A DNA stretch of 6,264 nucleotides from Blastocatellia bacterium (lineage in GTDB: Bacteria; Acidobacteriota; Blastocatellia; Chloracidobacteriales; JADJPF01). Of the stretch, positions 1 to 5,370 are shown in pieces (position 1 is the first letter of the stretch; the number at the start of each line of letters is the position of its first letter). Made by a program: the position numbers and the translations under genes. The notes beneath the pieces are model-generated. The model was not told the DNA's origin and made no database searches. It saw nothing but the letters and a program-made list of their open reading frames with translations. The stretch lies in contig JAHFUF010000325.1 of assembly GCA_023265235.1 (NCBI GenBank), forward strand, positions 1-6,264, written 5' to 3'.

Positions 1-205
1 TAGACTCCAAAAACTCTTTGCTAGGAATTGCTCCCGCAGCAGGAAATTTGGCCAAAGATTCTAGTAGAGACTCATAACCATTAGCTGCAAACTCAGACAA
101 TTTTTGGTCATAAAATAAACTATCGCTATTTAATTCACGCTCAAATTGAGTGAATTCTTCTGCTTTGGCGTTTAATGCTTCAATAATTTTATTTTTTAAC
201 AACAT
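1..205 (-). CDS. Partial CDS, candidate NurA-like DNA-end nuclease (N-terminus only)
   Basis: An open frame starts with ATG at 205 on the minus strand and runs off the left edge after 68 codons without a stop. It begins MLLKNKIIEALNAKAEEF and continues as a charged, helical segment. It starts 21 bp after the stop of the SbcC/Rad50-like gene on the same strand, so the two are probably one transcript. No clear Shine-Dalgarno is visible before the ATG, so translation may be coupled to the upstream gene. A short helical N-terminus with a KxxEF-type segment, placed next to a Rad50-like gene, fits NurA, the 5'-3' nuclease that works with HerA and Rad50/Mre11 in end resection. The catalytic Asp motifs of NurA lie beyond the window, so the name rests on context plus a weak N-terminal resemblance. 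A real gene is likely; its identity is uncertain. Confidence 0.6.
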   Translation of the reverse strand, partial: MLLKNKIIEALNAKAEEFTQFERELNSDSLFYDQKLSEFAANGYESLLESLAKFPAAGAIPSKEFLES

Positions 206-226
206 ATTCTTAAAATTGAAAACCTA

Positions 227-3200
227 TTAATGAGATTTTGGTAATTGAATAATATTGTCTGTAAAGCCTTCAAAAGAATCATCATGAGTAACAATAAAAA
301 GCTGCTCAAAGTCTTTAATCCGCCCTATTTGTTGTGCTAAATTACGACGACGTTCTTCATCCATATTTGTGGTTGGTTCGTCAAAAAAAGCAAATCGTAG
401 CTCAGAAAATTCTTTCAAAAGTGCTAGGCGTACTGAAAGCGCGGCAGCCATTTGTTCACCACCAGAAAGGTTATGAAAAGGACGATCGCGGCCTTCTTCT
501 TCAAGTACAATTTCATAATCTAATTCCCAGCGCAAGCTAACTAGCGAGTTACCAGAAATTTCTCTATAAAGCTGGTTAGCTTCTAAGGAAACGGTGTGCA
601 AGTAAGCTTCTGTAATATGTGGGCCAGCTTTACGTAAACAATCGCGAATAAAGTCTGCTAAGTCGTGTAGCTCATTAAGCTTGTCACGATCAGCCATTTT
701 ACCAGCTTGACGGGACTTTACTTCACTTAAACGCTCTAATTGAATACTAAGGTGTTGTTCTTGGGTTTCGGTATACTTAAGCTCAGATTCTAACTGGGCA
801 GTTTGGCGAATTAAGTCTGGGAGTTGATGGCGTTTTTGGCTATGCTCTTCGTGAGAATATTTTTTACTAACCTCAACATATTCATTTTCTAGCTCTTCTT
901 GTTTTTCTTTTGAGTCTTTGGTTTCTACACGTATTTTTTCAAGTTGAGACTCTAAACTAGGTAAACGCAAGGCCAAACTCTCGTTAACAATAAAAGTATT
1001 ATAGTCATTGCGTGTTTGAGCTATTAAAGTATTAACTTCTCTTAGCTCATTGTCTAAAGTAGACCAACCTTCTATTTGTAGTTTTAAGTTAGCTGTTTCA
1101 TCACTTAGTTTTTGGTGGCGTTCTTGCTGTTGTTTTAAGTCATAGAGCAATTGAGATTCACGGGAAATTTGTCTATTAAGGCTTTCAAAAGTAGCACGAG
1201 GATTACCTAGTGCAAGTAATTGGTTTTCAATGTTTGACTGTTCGGCTAAGTCTTGTAACAAGAGTTTTAGTCGGGTATTGTCTGAATCATAAAGCTTACG
1301 TGTTTGTGTTCCTTCGTCTTTTAGTTCGGTTAGTCGCAAGCGGCGTGGCTCAAGTTGAGCATACTTTAACGCACTAGCGCGAGCAGTAGTTAATTCAACC
1401 TCTAAAAGCTGTAAACGGGCAGTATCAGCACGTTTAGAATCTAGGATTTGCTCATTATCTCCAAGCTTGTCTAAATCTTCACGAAGTTGGGAAAGTTGTT
1501 TTTCACAGGAAGATTCATCCTTTTGAGCTTTTTCTAGTTGAGTTAATAAAATACTTAAGTTTGCTTGTTTATTTTGTACTAAACGAACTTGAGTTAATTG
1601 GGTAGAAATGGTTTTTAAGTTACTTTCTGTTTCTAGTAAACGGGTTTGTTGGTCGCTTAATTGGAATTGAAAATAATGTTCTAGCGTTTGGCCTTCTTTC
1701 ATATTTAAACAACGCTCAGAAAGCAAAGGGCAAAGACCATTTTTAATTTCACGCTGCATAGTTTCATCACGCCCTATACAAGCTCGCAAGTCAGCCGCTT
1801 GTGCTGAATGAATGTGATAATTTTGCTCCAACTCTTGAATTGATGGGAGTTGTAACGATACATCAGTCTGGATTTCAGCAATACGAGATTCTGAAATTTT
1901 GCGCTCTTTTTGCAGCTTTTGAAAAGCTATTTCGAGCGAATTTATTTGTTCAGTTTTATGTTTGATTTCACTAAGTGTTAGGTTATAGCTACTTAAACGT
2001 TTGTCTATTGTTTGTTTTTCGACTTCTAGTCGGGCTACTTCTTTAGCCTCATCTTTATGTTTTTCAGAGTCTTCTATACTACGAGAAATATCACTATATT
2101 TTTGTCTCAAGTCTATTAAGTCTTGGTTTAGTTTAGATATATTGCGTTCGACCTGTTCTTTTTCTCCTTGTTTACGCTCAAGTTCACGCAAGGTTTTTTC
2201 TAATAAATCCTGCTCGACTATTTTAGGACTTAAGAGGACAAGCTCTCTACGAGCTTGATCAATTTGGCTTAAAGCTTCTTGTAAATGTTGAATATTGCTC
2301 TCTAGCCTAGCAAGTTGTTGTTGAGTACTAGTATAAGCAGCTTGAGCTTTGTCGCGCTGTGAGCGTTGTTTTTCTAGTTCATTAAGGTTTTCTGTAGCTG
2401 ATAAATAGGTCTCATAGCCTTTTCTAGCACTAGTTACTACATTAGCTGCTTGTTGGGCGCGAGCAATTTCTTCTATTAGGTTTCTTTCTCTTTCAACTTT
2501 TTCTGCAACTGTGATTTTTAAGTTTTGTATTTTACTATTAAAACCATCAATTTTTTCTTTAAGCTTTTCAAGCTGAGACAAGCGAATATCTGCTATATCT
2601 TTTTCCATTTTAATATCATTGTATTGAATCCTAATGGATAGAAGTTTTTCTGTATTAGCAGCATAAGCAGAGTTTACTTCTTCATAGCGTTTTAATTCAC
2701 CTTCGTCACTAGCGATTTGCTCACGAATTGTAGCAATTTTACGCTCGATCAAACGTAACAGGTCTTTTAACTCATCTGCTGCTTGAAAATATTCTTCTAC
2801 CTTGAGAATTTTATCAAAAACAGGCTTACGTTTTGAAGGTGACTGGAGGAAGTCGTAAGTAAAAGTTCCCTGAGGAACTCCTATTGTAGTACGAAAGAGA
2901 ATAGAAAGATCGGTGTTAGGTTCTACGCCATGTTGCTGGCAGAGCCACTTTATAACCTCTTGTTTTTGTTGAGCTAATCGGATATTTAACTCAGGATCAT
3001 AAACATAATACGCTCCTGTACTATCACGAAAGACTGCATATTCACGGCCATCTAGCTTAGAAATAAAAAAAACATTTACACTACCCTTACGTGCTCCCTT
3101 ACGCACAAAATCTTCACGTTTATAATCTAAGTGGTCAAAAAGTGCCCAAGCAATTGATTCGATAATCGTAGTTTTACCTGCACCATTTGCCCCACAAATC

Positions 3201-3280
3201 GCTGTTACACCAGCATTAAAGTCAAAATCTTTTTCTGTATAATTTTTAATATCTTTAAGTTGTAGTTTTCGGATAAGCAT
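227..3280 (-). CDS. sbcC: SbcC/Rad50-type SMC-family ATPase for DNA double-strand break processing
   Basis: This 1,017-aa protein has full SbcC/Rad50 architecture. It is the ATPase and DNA-tethering subunit that in known systems pairs with the SbcD/Mre11 nuclease to open and trim DNA ends in the cytoplasm. The N-terminal lobe has Walker A GANGAGKT at residues 30-37 and a Q-loop Gln in GVPQG at about 137. Long Glu/Lys/Gln/Leu-rich coiled coils occupy roughly 165-500 and 530-880. The C-terminal lobe has the ABC signature LSGGEQ at 938-943, Walker B ending FFDE at 965-968, a D-loop region TTNMDE, and the H-loop His in VTHDD at about 999. All ATPase motifs are intact. The apex, almost exactly mid-protein, carries C517 and C524 in CPLLSERC, spaced C-X6-C rather than the classical C-X2-C hook. 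The start MLIRKLQLKDIKNY is the usual family start, although no Shine-Dalgarno precedes it. No sbcD lies upstream; the next gene downstream is the 205..1 frame. Confidence 0.93.
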   Translation of the reverse strand: MLIRKLQLKDIKNYTEKDFDFNAGVTAICGANGAGKTTIIESIAWALFDHLDYKREDFVRKGARKGSVNVFFISKLDGREYAVFRDSTGAYYVYDPELNIRLAQQKQEVIKWLCQQHGVEPNTDLSILFRTTIGVPQGTFTYDFLQSPSKRKPVFDKILKVEEYFQAADELKDLLRLIERKIATIREQIASDEGELKRYEEVNSAYAANTEKLLSIRIQYNDIKMEKDIADIRLSQLEKLKEKIDGFNSKIQNLKITVAEKVERERNLIEEIARAQQAANVVTSARKGYETYLSATENLNELEKQRSQRDKAQAAYTSTQQQLARLESNIQHLQEALSQIDQARRELVLLSPKIVEQDLLEKTLRELERKQGEKEQVERNISKLNQDLIDLRQKYSDISRSIEDSEKHKDEAKEVARLEVEKQTIDKRLSSYNLTLSEIKHKTEQINSLEIAFQKLQKERKISESRIAEIQTDVSLQLPSIQELEQNYHIHSAQAADLRACIGRDETMQREIKNGLCPLLSERCLNMKEGQTLEHYFQFQLSDQQTRLLETESNLKTISTQLTQVRLVQNKQANLSILLTQLEKAQKDESSCEKQLSQLREDLDKLGDNEQILDSKRADTARLQLLEVELTTARASALKYAQLEPRRLRLTELKDEGTQTRKLYDSDNTRLKLLLQDLAEQSNIENQLLALGNPRATFESLNRQISRESQLLYDLKQQQERHQKLSDETANLKLQIEGWSTLDNELREVNTLIAQTRNDYNTFIVNESLALRLPSLESQLEKIRVETKDSKEKQEELENEYVEVSKKYSHEEHSQKRHQLPDLIRQTAQLESELKYTETQEQHLSIQLERLSEVKSRQAGKMADRDKLNELHDLADFIRDCLRKAGPHITEAYLHTVSLEANQLYREISGNSLVSLRWELDYEIVLEEEGRDRPFHNLSGGEQMAAALSVRLALLKEFSELRFAFFDEPTTNMDEERRRNLAQQIGRIKDFEQLFIVTHDDSFEGFTDNIIQLPKSH

Positions 3281-3285
3281 AAGGC

Positions 3286-3291
3286 TTTATA
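3286..3291 (-). promoter_or_regulatory. Possible -10 box just upstream of the SbcC-like gene
   Basis: Read on the minus strand, TATAAA lies five bases before the ATG at 3280. A transcript starting about 6-7 bases after it would begin at or next to the start codon, which would give a leaderless mRNA. This fits the lack of a Shine-Dalgarno. I see no recognisable -35 at 16-18 bp, and such hexamers are common in AT-rich DNA, so this is a weak call. Confidence 0.2.
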
Positions 3292-3357
3292 ACATAACTG
3301 GCCAAAAAATAGGAGCGTAAGAAAATAACAAAATAGCGTAATCAAGAGAATTTAAGC

Positions 3358-3387
3358 TTGATATACGAAGGTAAAAACATGTAAGAT
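3358..3387 (+). promoter_or_regulatory. Weak candidate promoter for the kinase remnant
   Basis: TTGATA at 3358-3363 is followed after 18 bp by TAAGAT at 3382-3387. This is a rough sigma70-like pair about 50 bp before the ATG at 3438. The 157-bp gap between the two divergent genes shows no other obvious signal. If the kinase gene is dead, this may be a leftover. Confidence 0.2.
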
Positions 3388-3437
3388 GATTATTCTTAGT
3401 AGTCTACTTATCTTGCTTATATATTTTTATTGTAAAA

Positions 3438-3659
3438 ATGAAAAAATGTCCAAGTTGTAATCGAGAATTTACAGACCAAGTTGCCTTTTGTCCTTATTAT
3501 GGACAAACCTTAACAATCTACTCACTTTTAGATGATAAATATCAATTGGAAGAAAAAATTGGTGAAGGTGGAATGGGTCAAGTCTATCGTGCAATTCTCC
3601 TTCAATTAGCTCATACCTATAACTGTCTTTTGGCATTTGTAATAATTCATCTGCTGTAA
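3438..3659 (+). pseudogene. Truncated zinc-ribbon Ser/Thr protein kinase (N-terminal remnant)
   Basis: The frame opens with a short zinc-ribbon-like segment (CPSC at residues 4-7, FCPYYG at 17-22). After a linker comes LDDKYQLEEKIGEGGMGQVYRA, the start of a bacterial PknB-like kinase domain; the glycine-rich loop GEGGMGQV is at residues 42-49. Homology stops at residue 51-52, near base 3590-3593. The remaining codons, up to the stop at 3657-3659, read the antisense strand of an Uma2-like sequence and do not resemble a kinase. The ATP-binding Lys, the HRD catalytic loop and the DFG motif are all missing, so it cannot be a kinase. The second zinc knuckle has Tyr where a fourth Cys would sit in a full ribbon, although related kinases often have CPxDG here. 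No Shine-Dalgarno is visible before the ATG. A short expressed peptide is possible but unlikely to be functional. Confidence 0.8.
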
Positions 3660-3683
3660 CTAGGGGTTTATTGCAGTCCTCAT
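3592..3683 (-). pseudogene. Uma2-family (DUF820) endonuclease-like remnant, truncated and frameshifted
   Basis: On the minus strand, bases 3663-3592 encode LVTADELLQMPKDSYRYELI followed by EGEL. This is the characteristic N-terminus of Uma2-family proteins, a PD-(D/E)XK-like group common in cyanobacteria and acidobacteria. The natural start seems to be the ATG at 3683, which has AGGAG at 3693-3697 nine bases upstream and reads MRTAINP. That frame hits TAG straight after a run of four C (3663-3666 on the plus strand). One extra C would join it in frame to LVTADEL, so a single-base loss is the simplest explanation. An alternative ATG at 3732 in the LVTADEL frame has no ribosome site and gives an untypical hydrophobic N-terminus. 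After the EGEL Leu at 3592 the frame passes into antisense kinase sequence, and the remaining three quarters of a normal Uma2 protein, with its catalytic residues, is absent. Confidence 0.7.
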
Positions 3684-3759
3684 AGCTTTTAGCTCCTAAA
3701 TGAGGTTTTATTAGGAAGTAGACTATCCACATTTATTCATCGGTTTTTGTTTTACTAGC

Positions 3760-4233
3760 TTATGAATTACTAGCTATTAGGTCTTTCACTAGTTTTTCTA
3801 GTCTTTCTAAACGTTCTTGAAGTTCTATTCTTTTAGCGTGCTCATAATTGGCTTGTTTATCCAAGTGATAAACATCATCATGCGTCTTCTGGCTTAAATC
3901 TGCTAATTGCAAATATATTTGTTCTAGTTTGCCTCGAGTTTCTTTGGAACGTGCATCTTCTTGGTTTTCTAATATTGCTACTCTAGCGTCTAGTTGCTCA
4001 ACTTTATTTTCTAGCCGTTCAACTCTAGCTTCTAGCTGTTCAACTTTAGCTTCTAGCTGCTCAATTCTAGCTCTAAGTTCGTGAACTTCTGTTCTAAGTT
4101 CGTGAACTTCTATTCTAAGTTCGTGAACTTCTGTTACTAATGTATCAACTTTGTCTAATAATTTACCAAACAATTTATAGATAAAATCTATTTTTTCATC
4201 ACTTGTCATTCTTGGGGTATCTGCTTCACTCAT
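3760..4233 (-). CDS. Small heptad-repeat coiled-coil protein, function unknown
   Basis: This 157-aa protein is almost wholly helical and charged, with no signal peptide, membrane segment or cysteine. From I15 to L88 every a and d position of eleven consecutive heptads is hydrophobic. From residue 36 the pattern is strict, with Val/Ile at a (36, 43, 50, 57, 64, 71, 78, 85) and Leu at d (39, 46, 53, 60, 67, 74, 81, 88). Val at a with Leu at d is the pattern of GCN4-like parallel dimers, so a long homodimeric rod is inferred. A break near 90-100 is followed by weaker heptads around L103-L113 and L138-L152. The start at 4233 is chosen because AAGGAG lies eight bases before it; an in-frame ATG at 4251 has no such site. 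The gene follows the secreted-protein gene on the same strand after 71 bp with no clear terminator between. I do not recognise a specific family. Confidence 0.8.
   Translation of the reverse strand: MSEADTPRMTSDEKIDFIYKLFGKLLDKVDTLVTEVHELRIEVHELRTEVHELRARIEQLEAKVEQLEARVERLENKVEQLDARVAILENQEDARSKETRGKLEQIYLQLADLSQKTHDDVYHLDKQANYEHAKRIELQERLERLEKLVKDLIASNS
3988..4134 (-). repeat. Seven 21-bp in-frame tandem repeats encoding the heptads
   Basis: The central part of the coiled-coil gene consists of 21-bp units, each encoding one heptad. There are two sub-families. Three units at about 4072-4134 encode VHELR heptads and differ from each other at only one or two bases. Four units at about 3988-4071 encode VEQLEAR-like heptads and are more diverged. 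Each VHELR unit also contains the inverted repeat AAGTTC-N2-GAACTT. The near-identity of the first group suggests recent in-frame expansion. Confidence 0.85.
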
Positions 4234-4241
4234 AAATTTAG

Positions 4242-4247
4242 CTCCTT
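4242..4247 (-). promoter_or_regulatory. Ribosome binding site that decides the coiled-coil start
   Basis: On the minus strand AAGGAG is followed by eight bases and then the ATG at 4233. It lies between that ATG and an upstream in-frame ATG at 4251, so it supports the shorter, 157-aa product over the 163-aa one. Confidence 0.75.
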
Positions 4248-4304
4248 GCATTATATAGGTATTTTTTAATTGACTCCTATGTATCTATGAGTACTTAAGA
4301 ACCT

Positions 4305-5159
4305 TTATTTTTGTTCAGAGCTTGAAGGAGTAGTTTTAGGTGGTGCCGCAGCCCCACGAAACTTAGGTTCATTATTAGGAGAAATCTTAAATATATAAGC
4401 TTGGTTATTAATTGGTAAGTCTTTGATTAGCTCTTGGCCTTGAGAAATAGGATCTAGTGATGCGTTGGTGGTGGAAATAAACAAGCTACTACGACTTGGG
4501 CCACCGCGAGTAAAAATAACAAACTTTTCAAATTCTGTATCTGCTTGAATTGCTTCAACTTCATCAAAAGCTAAGAAATTTACCATTTTAGGTTCATCAA
4601 AAAGATTAGATAAACTAAGTAAAAATTTGTTACTTGTGCCTTGTAAAAAGAGTAGTAAAGCTGTTCCTTGTTCTTGAGGCAGGATTGCTAATGAAGAACG
4701 GTTTTCAGGAAAATCAAATGTAAGAGGTACAATTAAAATATTGCGATAGTATTTTATATCTAAAAACCCACTTGTAGCATCAAGTCGGACTGGAACAATA
4801 AGGTCTCTAAATTCAGGAAATCCAGGAATTTCATTATCTCTATAGTAAGCAAATCCATAGCGAATAAGTTTGCGTCGGGAAGGATCTTGTTCTGGTTCTA
4901 TATCTGGAACAAATCCTGGTGGTAAAAGTTGCATTGTCACTTGTCGTTGTAACTTAATTATAGAGCATCTTGGTTCGATAAAAGCACGCCCTTGAGGGCA
5001 ATCTGAAGGAATTAAAGGACTAATATTTGAATGGTCAATATTTGTAGAAATACCTTTAGCTAAATCATAAGGAATAAATATAGGTTTTTTATCTACCTGG
5101 GCTTGTGCTTCTATTGCTATTACTAATAGAGTAATAATAGATAATATAATTTTAAGCAT
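4305..5159 (-). CDS. Exported protein of unknown function with a Sec signal peptide
   Basis: This 284-aa protein starts with a classical Sec signal: one Lys, a hydrophobic stretch at about residues 4-16, then EAQAQ, with likely cleavage after A20 (AQA|Q). No lipobox cysteine is present, so a lipoprotein is unlikely. The mature part has two cysteines, C54 and C65, close enough to form a disulfide outside the cytoplasm. It is followed by a mixed region rich in predicted beta strands (about 75-255) and a low-complexity Ala/Pro/Ser/Thr tail (about 267-284). No transmembrane helix follows the signal. GGAGGA lies three bases before the ATG at 5159, which supports this start. The gene is divergent from an exported metalloprotease across a shared 211-bp region and probably leads the transcript that includes the coiled-coil gene. 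I do not recognise a family; a periplasmic or secreted location is inferred. Confidence 0.8.
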   Translation of the reverse strand: MLKIILSIITLLVIAIEAQAQVDKKPIFIPYDLAKGISTNIDHSNISPLIPSDCPQGRAFIEPRCSIIKLQRQVTMQLLPPGFVPDIEPEQDPSRRKLIRYGFAYYRDNEIPGFPEFRDLIVPVRLDATSGFLDIKYYRNILIVPLTFDFPENRSSLAILPQEQGTALLLFLQGTSNKFLLSLSNLFDEPKMVNFLAFDEVEAIQADTEFEKFVIFTRGGPSRSSLFISTTNASLDPISQGQELIKDLPINNQAYIFKISPNNEPKFRGAAAPPKTTPSSSEQK

Positions 5160-5237
5160 TTATCCTCCACAAAAATAACATAATATATTAAGGTTTAATT
5201 TAAAAAGAAGCTTAAAGATGGTTTTCAGTTAAGCAAA

Positions 5238-5267
5238 TTGATTTTATAATACCTTATTCCTTAAAAT
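5238..5267 (+). promoter_or_regulatory. Candidate sigma70-like promoter for the metalloprotease gene
   Basis: TTGATT at 5238-5243 and TAAAAT at 5262-5267 are separated by 18 bp and lie about 100 bp before the ATG at 5371. A start near 5274 would leave a leader of about 97 bases. The leader contains an imperfect inverted repeat (TTGGT, about ten bases, ACCAA; about 5274-5295) that could be an operator or a weak hairpin. The region is very AT-rich, so chance matches are easy. Confidence 0.35.
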
Positions 5268-5317
5268 TTTGTATTGGTTTTTGCTTATACCAACAAAATT
5301 ACTAAACTTAAGTAAAT

Positions 5318-5346
5318 ATTTAAGAATCTTAATTATTAATAGTCAA
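5318..5346 (-). promoter_or_regulatory. Candidate promoter for the exported-protein/coiled-coil transcript
   Basis: Read on the minus strand, TTGACT (5346-5341) is followed after 17 bp by TTAAAT (5323-5318). The -35 is good and the -10 matches only 4 of 6. It would give a leader of about 150 bases before the ATG at 5159. Several other TATAAT-like hexamers in this 211-bp divergent region could serve instead. Confidence 0.25.
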
Positions 5347-5358
5347 TCAATAAGATTT

Positions 5359-5363
5359 AGGAG
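5359..5363 (+). promoter_or_regulatory. Ribosome binding site of the metalloprotease gene
   Basis: AGGAG is followed by seven bases and then the ATG at 5371, an ideal spacing. It fixes the start of the partial protease gene. Confidence 0.8.
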
Positions 5364-5370
5364 ACAAATT

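Noticed and set aside
334..540. Short plus-strand open frame
   Set aside because: It lies wholly opposite the conserved C-terminal ATPase lobe of the SbcC-like gene and has no family resemblance.
2001..2258. Plus-strand open frame rich in Ser and Leu
   Set aside because: It is antisense to the coiled-coil region of the SbcC-like gene. Its Ser/Leu/Phe bias is what reverse reading of Glu/Lys/Arg codons gives.
3469..3732. An 87-residue minus-strand frame as one intact protein
   Set aside because: It is a chimera: an untypical N-terminus, a genuine Uma2 start, then antisense of the kinase remnant. I report only the Uma2 part as a pseudogene.
3988..4134. CRISPR-like array from the regular repeats
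   Set aside because: The repeats are directly adjacent, in frame, and encode heptads. There are no unique spacers and no cas genes.
4250..4255. Perfect TATAAT on the minus strand before the coiled-coil gene
   Set aside because: A transcript from it would start inside the Shine-Dalgarno at 4242-4247, and no -35 fits at 16-18 bp. It is probably chance in AT-rich DNA.
4252..4304. Possible terminator between the exported-protein and coiled-coil genes
   Set aside because: Only a four-base stem (ACTC/GAGT) with an AT-rich loop was found and no T-tract follows it properly, so co-transcription is preferred.
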